Assembly (NCBI GenBank): GCA_964451095.1
Contig: CAYVGI010000008.1
Span: 1-64,000 of the forward strand
Direction: 5' to 3'
Length of the DNA stretch: 64,000 bases
Origin: DAOTTY01 sp964451095
GTDB taxonomy: Bacteria > Chloroflexota > Anaerolineae > Aggregatilineales > Phototrophicaceae
Shown here: positions 50,058 to 57,900 of the stretch, piece by piece
How positions within the stretch are numbered: position 1 is the first letter of the stretch
Layout of the letters: each line of letters begins with the position of its first letter
Program-made: the position numbers and the translations under genes
The notes under the pieces: generated by a model
Told to the model about the DNA's origin: nothing
Database searches by the model: none
Seen by the model: the letters and a program-made list of their open reading frames with translations, nothing else

Positions 50058-50771
50058 CTACTGTCCCGCCAGCGGATTTGTACGCTGCTCCGGGATGGTC
50101 GCAATGGGTGACGTAATCACCCCCGTGTACAGCCCCTGGTCTGGGTATATGGGCGTTGGCTGCGGGGCGGCGACCTGCGGCACCTGCCCGGCATTTGTGC
50201 CCCGGTAGTATGCCTGCAACGTTGCAGTGCCATTGAGGATGTTCGCGTCAAGCTGGTCGCGGGTGAATACAAGCCTGTGTAGGCACTGCTGCTGCGGTCC
50301 TAGCACGCGCAATCGGTCTGACGGGTAGGTAGGCGGGTCGTTGCGCAGGTTAACCCCCGGCGTGAACAAGTTGCTAGGCGGGTTAAATGTCACGCCCAGC
50401 CCACTGGTGCCATTGTCCCCGACGATAACTTCGTCAGGATTGTACACAAACGGCACCGTACCCAGTGTCTCGTTGACCACCAAAATGCGAATCACAAACT
50501 CTTCTTCGTTTGTCTGCGGGATGGGGCTGGCACGCACCCGCAGTCCAATCGGGTCTTTCACGGTGGAGGCGGTGCGCCCGATCAGCGATTGGTTATTTGC
50601 CAGGTCAGTTGGGCGCTTCAGCCACGCACACGGCGTCGATTCATCCAGCCCCGGCACCTGTGTCGCCAGGAACCGCAGCGTTTCATCCCCCGCAAACGTA
50701 AACAGCATCACAATCAAAAAGATGCCAATCAGTGAGTTCGTGCCGAAGCGTTCGCGCAGTCTCACAAGCAT
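50058..50771 (-). CDS. Membrane-anchored hypothetical protein
   Basis: 237 residues. A basic start (MLVRLRERFG) and one membrane helix (SLIGIFLIVMLFTFAG, residues about 13-29) are followed by an outside beta-rich domain of about 180 residues with two cysteines (STPCAWLKR, QQQCLHR). It ends in a Pro/Gln-rich tail (VAAPQPTPIYPDQG). The text LRVRASPIPQTNEEEFVIRILVVNETLGTVPFVYNPDE resembles a DUF4352-like Ig fold, but I cannot be sure. It lies 29 bases downstream of miaA, same strand. Confidence 0.6.
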   Translation of the reverse strand: MLVRLRERFGTNSLIGIFLIVMLFTFAGDETLRFLATQVPGLDESTPCAWLKRPTDLANNQSLIGRTASTVKDPIGLRVRASPIPQTNEEEFVIRILVVNETLGTVPFVYNPDEVIVGDNGTSGLGVTFNPPSNLFTPGVNLRNDPPTYPSDRLRVLGPQQQCLHRLVFTRDQLDANILNGTATLQAYYRGTNAGQVPQVAAPQPTPIYPDQGLYTGVITSPIATIPEQRTNPLAGQ

Positions 50772-50800
50772 AGGTGTTGTTAATCCCCGCTAGCTAATCT

Positions 50801-51736
50801 CTATCTTACAGGTTCCAGCCACACCGCCGTGCGCCGCAGCAGGTCCGGCACATCAACGGACGCCATATCCTGCCACAAGATGCCACCGCTGTGCTTCTTG
50901 AACCACGTCTCCTGCCGCCGGATGAAGTCGTGCGTGATGTTTTTCGTGTCCTGCACTGCCTGTTCCAGTGGCACATCCCCCGCGATGTAGGCGGCAAGCT
51001 GCTTGTAACCAATGCCGCTCATTGCCGGCAGCGTCGCCGGGTAGCCGTTTGCCAGCAGCCAGCGCACCTCCTCTAACAGCCCCGCCTCCAGCATTTGATC
51101 CACGCGCTGGTCTGCCCGTGCGTACAGTGCATCGCGGGCGAGCCACAGCCCATACTGCAACAGGCGGTAGGGCGGCGGCTTCTTCCGCTGGAGTTCGCTG
51201 ATTGGCGTGCTCGTCTCGATGCACACTTCCAGCGCCCGCACTACCCGGCGCACGTTGTTTGGGTGGATTTTCATCGCCGCCGCCGGGTCTTGCTGCTGCA
51301 AGCGCTGATGCAGCGCGTCTGTGCCGTGCTGCTGCGCGTATGCTTCCAGTTCCGCCCGCAGCGCCATGTTTGGCGACACTTCCGGGATTGACCAGCCCTC
51401 CACCACAGCAGTGATGTACTGCCCCGTCCCGCCAACCAGCAGCGGCACACGCTCGCGCTCGTGCACAGCGTCAATCGCCTCGTACGCCATGCGCTGGTAC
51501 TGTGCCAGCGACAGGTTCTCGTCCGGGTTTACCACATCAATCAGGTGATGGGGTGCGGCGCTTTGTTCTTCTGGCGTGGGCTTTGCCGTGCCGATGTCCA
51601 TGTAGCGGTACACCTGACGGCTGTCCGCCCCGATGATTTCCCCATCGAACGCCTGCGCAAGGCGAATTGCCAGCCCGGTTTTGCCAACCGCCGTCGCGCC
51701 CAATATCACAACCAGCGGTTTACCAGCCAAGCGCAT
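50801..51736 (-). CDS. miaA: tRNA dimethylallyltransferase
   Basis: Adds dimethylallyl to A37 of UNN-decoding tRNAs; 311 residues, full length. Walker A GATAVGKTGLA (12-22) and GADSRQVYRYMDIGTAKP (substrate Asp and Gln-Val-Tyr) are present. The HHLIDVVNPDENLSLAQYQ, VGGTGQYITAVVEGW and NNVRRVVRALEV motifs follow, and then IGYKQLAAYIAGDVPLEQAVQDTKNITHDFIRRQETWF. It overlaps the 3' end of yraN by 17 bases. Together with tsaD this window encodes two tRNA A37 modifiers. Confidence 0.95.
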   Translation of the reverse strand: MRLAGKPLVVILGATAVGKTGLAIRLAQAFDGEIIGADSRQVYRYMDIGTAKPTPEEQSAAPHHLIDVVNPDENLSLAQYQRMAYEAIDAVHERERVPLLVGGTGQYITAVVEGWSIPEVSPNMALRAELEAYAQQHGTDALHQRLQQQDPAAAMKIHPNNVRRVVRALEVCIETSTPISELQRKKPPPYRLLQYGLWLARDALYARADQRVDQMLEAGLLEEVRWLLANGYPATLPAMSGIGYKQLAAYIAGDVPLEQAVQDTKNITHDFIRRQETWFKKHSGGILWQDMASVDVPDLLRRTAVWLEPVR

Positions 51737-52088
51737 CCTCGACGTGTTCCAGCACGGGTTTGTGCCCCGGGCGCAGCGCCACAGCGATCACATCAATGCG
51801 CCACAGCGTGCTCTCGTCTGCTTTCACCTCGTCCATGTAATGGTACGCAAGCTCAACCAGCTTTTCTCGTTTGGCAGGTGTAATGCTTTCCAGCGCAGCA
51901 GCAACCGCCCCGCCCCGCCGTGTACGCACCTCGACGAACACCAGTGTACGCCATTGCTGCGCCACGATGTCAATTTCCCCGCGTGCGCAACGCCAATTGC
52001 AGGCAACCAGCGTGTAGCCAGCACGCAGCAGGTGTTCGCGTGCCAGTTGTTCGCCCCGTTTGCCTGTTTGCTGTCTGTCCAATTTCAT
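51720..52088 (-). CDS. YraN/UPF0102 family putative endonuclease-fold protein
   Basis: 122 residues. TGKRGEQLAREHLLRAGYTLVACNWRCARGEIDIVAQ is the UPF0102 hallmark, with Glu, Asp and the Q of a PD-(D/E)XK-type site, then LVFVEVRTRRGG (EVK-like core with R in place of K) and IDVIAV. Family members are thought to be Holliday-junction-resolvase-like nucleases, not proven. ATG 52088 removes a long unlikely upstream extension. First in a leftward operon with miaA. Confidence 0.85.
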   Translation of the reverse strand: MKLDRQQTGKRGEQLAREHLLRAGYTLVACNWRCARGEIDIVAQQWRTLVFVEVRTRRGGAVAAALESITPAKREKLVELAYHYMDEVKADESTLWRIDVIAVALRPGHKPVLEHVEDALGW

Positions 52089-52294
52089 GATTTTTGTGTT
52101 AAAAACGCCCTTGCACACTATTCTAAACCCATCAGTTTGTGGATTAAAGAGTACGAGCAGGGTGTGATGCATCGCTAAGTTGCGGTAATATCTGCCCGTT
52201 TGAGTAGAATAATTGAGACCGCAGCGTGCATCACGAGCACGTTGCCCTCCAAATTAACAACTGTTCGGAAATATCACACGCAGAAAGGGTAAAT

Positions 52295-54388
52295 ATGTCA
52301 GCGTTTGCAAGCGGCGCGATGTGGATCGCGCTTGTGGTCAGTTTAGCAGGTGTGGGGTTTGCCTGGCAAACAGCACAATGGGTGCTGCGCCAGGACGCCG
52401 GCAGCGAAACCATGCAGCGCATTTCCGCTGCTATCCAGGAGGGTGCCCAGGCATTTCTCCAGCGGGAGTACCGCTATGTAAGCATTGTGGTCGCTGTCGT
52501 AGCGGTCGTGCTGCTTATTTTGGGCGCTATCCCCGGCTTTAACCTGAGCTGGCTGACGGCGGTGGCGTTTGTTGTCGGCGCGTTGGCGTCTGGCACGGCG
52601 GGCTACGTCGGTATGCGCATCGCCACCAACGCGAACGTCCGCACCACGCAAGCATCTTCCAAAAGCCTGAACGAAGGGCTACAGGTCGCGTTTGCCAGCG
52701 GCACCGTCATGGGCACGACAGTGGTTTCGCTCGCGCTGCTGGGCATTAGCTTGCTGTTCATCATTTTCTCCGCCGCACTCAACGACAGCGCAGCGGCGGC
52801 TTCGGCGCTGGCAGGCTTCGGCTTTGGCGGTACCACCATTGCTATCTTTGCCCGCGTAGGCGGCGGCATCTTCACCAAAGCAGCAGACGTCGGTGCCGAC
52901 CTTGTGGGTAAAACCGAAGCAAACATCCCAGAGGACGACCCGCGCAACCCGGCAGTGATCGCAGACAACGTGGGCGACAATGTGGGCGACGTTGCGGGCA
53001 TGGGGTCAGACCTGTTCGAGAGCTACGCAAGCTCCATCATCGCAGCAATCGCCCTGGCGACCCTGGGCACGCTGGGTGAAGAACGCGCACTCGCGGGTCA
53101 GGCGTACCCGATTTTGGTAGCAGCAGTCGGCATTCTCATCGCCATCGGCAGCACACGCCTCGTCCGCACAGAAGAAGGTGCCACCCAGGAAGACCTGCTG
53201 GGCAGCCTGCGCACAGGTGTGTGGGGCGCGTCCGGGATGGTTGCTGTCGCCATTATCCTGTTGGGTCTGCTGCTTGGGCTGGGCTGGGGCGTCGTGCTAG
53301 CGACCCTTGCCGGGCTGATCGGTGGCGTGGTTATTGGCTACTTTACGGAGTTTTACACCTCAGACACCTACAAGCCCACCCAGGAGCTTTCCGCCAGCGC
53401 ACAGGAGGGCACGGGTATCGTCGTTATTCGCGGTCTGGCAGTCGGCATGGAAAGCACCCTGCCCCCGGTAATTGTCGTCATCGGCGTAACGCTCATCGCC
53501 ATCGCTGCCAGCGGCTTCTACGGCGTTGCTGTCGCCGCCGTGGGGATGCTCTCCACGCTGGGCATCACCCTGGCAACTGACGCTTACGGTCCCGTGGCAG
53601 ACAACGCAGGCGGCATCGCGGAAATGGCAGAGCTAGAAGGCGGTGTGCGTGATCGCACCGACGCGCTAGATAGCCTGGGCAACACCACCGCCGCCACCGG
53701 CAAGGGCTTCGCTATCGGCAGCGCCGCCATGACCGCGCTGGCGCTCACGGCAGCATTCATAGAGGCGTCCGGGCTGGCAGACCAGGGCATTTCCCTCACA
53801 GAACCCGCCTCGCTTTCCAAGCTGGTAACCGGGTTGATGATCGGTGCTGTGCTGCCGTATGTGTTCAGCGCACAGACCATGCTTGCGGTCAGTAAGGCAG
53901 CAGGGGAAATCGTGGAAGAAGTGCGCCGCCAGTTCCGCGAGATTCCGGGGTTGATGGAAGGCACCGCCGACCCAGACTACAAGCGCTGCGTCGCCATCTC
54001 AACGGAAAGTGCCATCCGCGAGATGATCCTGCCCGGCGTTATCGCCATTGCCACGCCGATTGTCATCGTAATCCTGGCGCTGCTGGGTGAGGGCAATCGC
54101 CTGGGCACGCTCATCGGTGCAGAAACAATGGTCGGGCTGCTGCTTGGCTCGCTCATCAGCGCGTTCATGCTCGCCGTGATGATGGCAAATGCGGGTGGCG
54201 CGTGGGACAACGCCAAGAAGTACATCGAGCGCGGCAACTACGGCGGCAAGGGTTCAGAGGCACACAAGGCAGCAGTCGTAGGAGACACTATCGGAGACCC
54301 CTTCAAGGACACATCCGGTCCGTCGCTGAACATTCTGCTCAAGCTGCTGGCAATTGTCTCCCTGGTGATTGCACCGCTGCTGGCATAG
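52295..54388 (+). CDS. hppA: Membrane-bound pyrophosphatase, probably K+-dependent
   Basis: Ion pump driven by pyrophosphate hydrolysis, 697 residues with about 16 membrane helices. The catalytic loop is GGGIFTKAADVGADLVGKTEANIPEDDPRNPAVIADNVGDNVGDVAG-type text (near 195-235), and a second loop AYGPVADNAGGIAEMA follows. The stretch GNTTAATGKGFAIGSAA has Ala where K+-independent enzymes carry Lys, so potassium dependence is expected. The ion may be Na+ or H+. ATG 52295 follows AAAGGG. It is divergent from yraN. The 206-base gap between them holds an AT-rich TAGAATAAT element that might be a -10. Confidence 0.93.
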   Translation: MSAFASGAMWIALVVSLAGVGFAWQTAQWVLRQDAGSETMQRISAAIQEGAQAFLQREYRYVSIVVAVVAVVLLILGAIPGFNLSWLTAVAFVVGALASGTAGYVGMRIATNANVRTTQASSKSLNEGLQVAFASGTVMGTTVVSLALLGISLLFIIFSAALNDSAAAASALAGFGFGGTTIAIFARVGGGIFTKAADVGADLVGKTEANIPEDDPRNPAVIADNVGDNVGDVAGMGSDLFESYASSIIAAIALATLGTLGEERALAGQAYPILVAAVGILIAIGSTRLVRTEEGATQEDLLGSLRTGVWGASGMVAVAIILLGLLLGLGWGVVLATLAGLIGGVVIGYFTEFYTSDTYKPTQELSASAQEGTGIVVIRGLAVGMESTLPPVIVVIGVTLIAIAASGFYGVAVAAVGMLSTLGITLATDAYGPVADNAGGIAEMAELEGGVRDRTDALDSLGNTTAATGKGFAIGSAAMTALALTAAFIEASGLADQGISLTEPASLSKLVTGLMIGAVLPYVFSAQTMLAVSKAAGEIVEEVRRQFREIPGLMEGTADPDYKRCVAISTESAIREMILPGVIAIATPIVIVILALLGEGNRLGTLIGAETMVGLLLGSLISAFMLAVMMANAGGAWDNAKKYIERGNYGGKGSEAHKAAVVGDTIGDPFKDTSGPSLNILLKLLAIVSLVIAPLLA

Positions 54389-54410
54389 GCATCCCAGCAC
54401 ACAAACACAC

Positions 54411-54439
54411 GGGGGCGATACCTGCACAGGGTATCCCCC
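54411..54439 (+). terminator. Possible terminator after the pyrophosphatase gene
   Basis: GGGGGCGATACC (54411-54422) faces GGTATCCCCC (54430-54439) with a two-base bulge (CG) and a loop of about seven bases, followed by TTCAGTTTCG. The stem is strong but the T-tract poor, so partial readthrough to the F420 genes is possible. Confidence 0.45.
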
Positions 54440-54509
54440 TTCAGTTTCGTACAAACTGCGCAAACGCACAGGCGTTGTATAACGCCTCTGCAAGCATTAA
54501 AATCCCCGT

Positions 54510-55109
54510 ATGAATTTGCTAATCGATACAATTAAAACACGCCGCTCCCTGCGCCGCTACCAGCAGCAAACCGTTCCGCACGATGTGCTGCAAACGGTGC
54601 TTGCCACGGCAATTTGGGCACCATCGGCACACAACAGGCAACCATGGCGCTTCGCTGTCGTGCAAGAGCAGCCGACCAAACAGCGGCTCGCTGCTGCGAT
54701 GGGTGCTCGCCTGCGCCAAGACCTGAGCGGAGACCATGTACCAACAGACATCATCGACAAAGACGTGAACCGCTCCTACGAGCGCATCACATTAGCGCCT
54801 GTGCTTGTGCTGTTGGCACTCACAATGCGAGACATGGACACCTACCCAGACCCAATGCGCAGCGAAAACGAGTATCTGATGGCAGTGCAAAGTACAGCAA
54901 TGGCAGGGCAAAACCTGCTGCTGGCGGCACATAGCGTAGGGCTGGGTGCCTGCTGGATGTGTGCGCCGTTATTCTGCCCGGATGTCGTCGCCGACGCGCT
55001 TGACCTGCCCCAGGACTGGCAACCCCAGGCGCTCATCACTATGGGCTACCCGGCACAACAGCGCGACAAAGCCCGCCATCCAATCGAGGAGAGCGTGCTG
55101 TGGCGCTAG
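54510..55109 (+). CDS. FMN nitroreductase-fold protein like the C-terminal domain of FbiB (dehydro-F420-0 reductase candidate)
   Basis: 199 residues. IKTRRSLRRYQQQTVP is the nitroreductase opening, WAPSAHNRQPWRFAVV the FMN-binding Ser/Asn/Gln loop, and STAMAGQNLLLAAHSVGLGACWMCAPLFCPDVV resembles FbiB's C-terminal half more than general nitroreductases. In mycobacteria that half reduces dehydro-F420-0. Here it is free-standing and overlaps the cofD start by ten bases, which strongly supports an F420 role. Family similarity and context are the evidence; activity is inferred. Confidence 0.85.
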   Translation: MNLLIDTIKTRRSLRRYQQQTVPHDVLQTVLATAIWAPSAHNRQPWRFAVVQEQPTKQRLAAAMGARLRQDLSGDHVPTDIIDKDVNRSYERITLAPVLVLLALTMRDMDTYPDPMRSENEYLMAVQSTAMAGQNLLLAAHSVGLGACWMCAPLFCPDVVADALDLPQDWQPQALITMGYPAQQRDKARHPIEESVLWR

Positions 55110-56071
55110 GGCATATAGTCCTGCTGGTGGGCGGCGTGGGCGGTGCCAAGCTCGCCTACGGGCTGAAGGAAGTGCTGCCACCGGAGCAGCTCACCATCAT
55201 CGTGAACACTGCCGACGACTTCTGGCTGTACGGGCTGCGCATCTGCCCCGACCTGGACACGATTACCTACACCCTGGGCGAGCGCGTGAACAAGCAAACC
55301 GGGTGGGGCATTGCCAACGACACCACGCAAATGCTTAATGGTCTGCGTGCCCTTGGCGAGGACACATGGTTCCGCCTCGGCGATATTGACCTGGCAACCC
55401 ACCTGCTGCGCACAGAACTGCTCCGCAACGGCAGCACACTGACAGAGATTAGTCAGCGCATCCGCGAGGCGTTTGGCGTTACCCATCACATCCTGCCTAT
55501 GACGGACAGCGAAGTTGCCACCATCGTGGACACTGTAGAGCACGGCGAGATCGCATTCCAGCAGTATTTCGTCAAGCACCGCTGGCAACCTACTGTGCGC
55601 CAACTCCGCTACGATGGCGCAGCAGCAGCACAAGTGACCCCACAGGTGGCAACAGCGCTCGATCAGGCAGATGTGATTTTGCTCGGTCCTTCTAATCCGT
55701 GGCTGTCGGTGGCGCCCATCCTCGCCGTCGGGGACATGCGCCAGCGCATCACCGCCCGCGATGTGCCGCGTGTTGCCGTCAGCCCGATTGTCGGCGGGCA
55801 GGCGATCAAAGGACCCACGGCGAAAATCATGCAAGAACTCAACCTGCCGCCCACAGCAACGAGTGTTGCCCACTACTACAGCGACGTGATTAACGGCTTT
55901 GTGCACGACGCCGTTGACGACGAGGTAGAGCTACCGGGCGTCCACACCACCGCTATGCAAACCATCATGCGAACCGACCGCGACAAAATTGTGCTCGCCG
56001 AACAGTTACTCGTATGGATTGCGGGCGAGGACTGGCACACGGGCAGCAAAATCGGTGCGAAGCGCCCATGA
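55100..56071 (+). CDS. cofD: 2-phospho-L-lactate (or phosphoenolpyruvate) transferase
   Basis: Joins the LPPG/EPPG moiety to Fo to give F420-0 or dehydro-F420-0; 323 residues. LLVGGVGGAKLAYGLKEVL is the glycine-rich start, TIIVNTADDFWLYGLRICPDLDTITYTLG the conserved Fo/metal-binding loop, and LLGPSNPWLSVAPIL and VSPIVGGQAIKGPTAKIM the CofD/UPF0052 motifs. The start is GTG 55100 inside the previous gene. The presence of a reductase-like gene next door favours the phosphoenolpyruvate (bacterial) route. Confidence 0.94.
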   Translation: MALGHIVLLVGGVGGAKLAYGLKEVLPPEQLTIIVNTADDFWLYGLRICPDLDTITYTLGERVNKQTGWGIANDTTQMLNGLRALGEDTWFRLGDIDLATHLLRTELLRNGSTLTEISQRIREAFGVTHHILPMTDSEVATIVDTVEHGEIAFQQYFVKHRWQPTVRQLRYDGAAAAQVTPQVATALDQADVILLGPSNPWLSVAPILAVGDMRQRITARDVPRVAVSPIVGGQAIKGPTAKIMQELNLPPTATSVAHYYSDVINGFVHDAVDDEVELPGVHTTAMQTIMRTDRDKIVLAEQLLVWIAGEDWHTGSKIGAKRP

Positions 56072-56712
56072 GTGTTTGGGTGTTGGTTCCAGTAAAGCCG
56101 CTGACCCGTGCGAAAAGCCGCCTCGCTACCGTACTCAGCGCAGAGCAGCGCACACAGCTTGCCGAGGCAACGCTGCGTCACACGCTACAGGTCGTGATGG
56201 AAGTGCCACAGGTCACGGGTGTGCTCGTCATCAGCCGAGACGGGCGGGTGCTTTCCCTGGCGAGAGAGATGCAGGCGCACACCGTGCAGGAAAGCGGCGC
56301 GCCGGAGCTAAACAACGCGCTGATGCGTGCCACACAGGTGCTGCGCAGTTGGCGGGCAGATGCTGTGCTCATCATCCCGGCGGATATTCCGCTCATCAAC
56401 GCCGAGGATTTGACACACATCATCCGAATGGGGCAAAATGCCGCATCCGTGGTCATCACACCCGATGATAAACACGACGGCACCAACGCACTTTTTGTGC
56501 GCCCACCCGGATTGTTCGACTACGCTTACGGTGAAAACAGCTTTCATCACCACCAGGAGCGGGCACGGGAGGCAAATGGCACAGTCTACGTGTACGAGTC
56601 TGAGCGGCTGTGCCTAGACCTGGACACACCCGCAGACCTGGAAACGTACCGACGCCATGCAGGGGCGGGCGCACCAGGCGTACAGGAAATCATCGACACG
56701 CTAGAGCGCTAG
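56068..56712 (+). CDS. cofC: 2-phospholactate/phosphoenolpyruvate guanylyltransferase
   Basis: Activates the three-carbon unit with GTP for CofD; 214 residues. VLVPVKPLTRAKSRLATVLSAEQR is the family's nucleotide-binding start (like FbiD). VLVISRDGRVL, IIPADIPLINAEDL (metal-binding region), DDKHDGTNALFVRP and LCLDLDTPADLETY are in place. Translation is coupled to cofD by an ATGA overlap at 56068-56071. No cofG/cofH (Fo synthase) is present in the window, so that step is elsewhere. Confidence 0.92.
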   Translation: MSVWVLVPVKPLTRAKSRLATVLSAEQRTQLAEATLRHTLQVVMEVPQVTGVLVISRDGRVLSLAREMQAHTVQESGAPELNNALMRATQVLRSWRADAVLIIPADIPLINAEDLTHIIRMGQNAASVVITPDDKHDGTNALFVRPPGLFDYAYGENSFHHHQERAREANGTVYVYESERLCLDLDTPADLETYRRHAGAGAPGVQEIIDTLER

Positions 56713-56830
56713 ACCGTTTCGTGGGTGTGTTGTTGCGGCAGCAAATTGGCAAAGCGCATCGTGAATGATGCCGCCATACACCAACGGCTAAAAGCGAACA
56801 GCTTTTCACCTAAATCAGGAGGAGATTACA

Positions 56831-57838
56831 ATGGCAGACCGGGTCGCACTCTACTTGCAGGACGCACACGACCTGCAAGATGCAATCAAGTACGTGCAAT
56901 ATGCAGAAGAAAAGGGCTTTGAGGCAGTCTGGCAGGCGGAAAGCCGCCTCGTGCGCGACGCCATCGTGCCGATGGCAGCATTCGCCGCAACCACATCCAA
57001 AATCAAGGTCGGCTCTGGCGTCGTCAACAACTGGACGCGCAACACCGCCGTAATGGCAGCAACCTTCCTCACGCTAGACGACCTTGCACCCGACCGTGTG
57101 CTCTACGGCGTGGGCGCTTGGTGGGATCCACTGGCGAAGAACGTCGGCATCAATCGCAAAAGCCCACTCACTGCTATGCGAGAGCACATTGAGGTCATGC
57201 GCCGCCTGCTGAACCGTGAGCGCGTCACCTTCCACGGCGAGTACGTGCACGTCACCGACATTGAGCTGGATGTCGTGCACGGGCGCAAGGAGCCGCGCAA
57301 CGTGCCGCTGTACATCGGCGCTACCGGACCTAAAATGATGGAACTGACTGGCGAAATCGCTGACGGCGTGGTGCTGAACTACCTCGTCAGCCCCGCCTAC
57401 AACGTCCGGGCGATGGAACAACTTGAGGCAGGTGCCAAGCGGGCAGGCAAATCTGTAGACGACATCGACCGCCCCCAGCTTGTGGTGTGCAGCGTAGACG
57501 AAGACCGCAAAAAAGCACTCGACGGTGCCCGCAAGCTGGTCACACAGTACCTGGGGCAGCAGCCGCACATTATGAAGGCAAGCGGCGTTGACCAGAGCCT
57601 ACTCGATGAGATCCATCAGGTGCTCACATGGCCCGCCACTGAAGAAGAAATTGAACGCGCCATGGAACTGGTTCCCGATGATGTGGTGCAGTTGATTACC
57701 GCCAGCGGCACACCCGACGAGGTGAAAGCAAAGGTGCGCGAGTACGCCGAAACAGGCGCGACCTGCCCCATTCTGTATCCACTCGGACCGGACGTGAAGT
57801 ACATGATAGACATCTTCGCGGATGGCTACACACAGTAG
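56831..57838 (+). CDS. LLM-class F420-dependent oxidoreductase (methylene-H4MPT reductase-like)
   Basis: 335 residues, bacterial luciferase-like TIM barrel. ALYLQDAHDLQDAIKYVQYAEEKGFEAVWQAE and TTSKIKVGSGVVNNWTRNTAVMAATFLTLDDLAPDRVLYGVGAW are typical of F420-using members. YIGATGPKMMELTGEIADGVVLN is the cofactor phosphate-binding region. A very strong AGGAGGAG lies before the ATG, so expression may be high. It stands 118 bases after cofC and is a likely user of the F420 made by the neighbours. The true substrate is unknown; the methanopterin-reductase name reflects sequence class only. Confidence 0.88.
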   Translation: MADRVALYLQDAHDLQDAIKYVQYAEEKGFEAVWQAESRLVRDAIVPMAAFAATTSKIKVGSGVVNNWTRNTAVMAATFLTLDDLAPDRVLYGVGAWWDPLAKNVGINRKSPLTAMREHIEVMRRLLNRERVTFHGEYVHVTDIELDVVHGRKEPRNVPLYIGATGPKMMELTGEIADGVVLNYLVSPAYNVRAMEQLEAGAKRAGKSVDDIDRPQLVVCSVDEDRKKALDGARKLVTQYLGQQPHIMKASGVDQSLLDEIHQVLTWPATEEEIERAMELVPDDVVQLITASGTPDEVKAKVREYAETGATCPILYPLGPDVKYMIDIFADGYTQ

Positions 57839-57900
57839 TCGAACTTACCTGCCCCGATGAGGGGCGGGCTACCCCGTTAGCAAACAGATCCCAACCCTTG

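Noticed and set aside
57851..57865. GCCCC-GATGA-GGGGC hairpin after the F420-type oxidoreductase gene as a terminator
   Set aside because: The stem is only five pairs and no T-tract follows, so it is not reported as a terminator.
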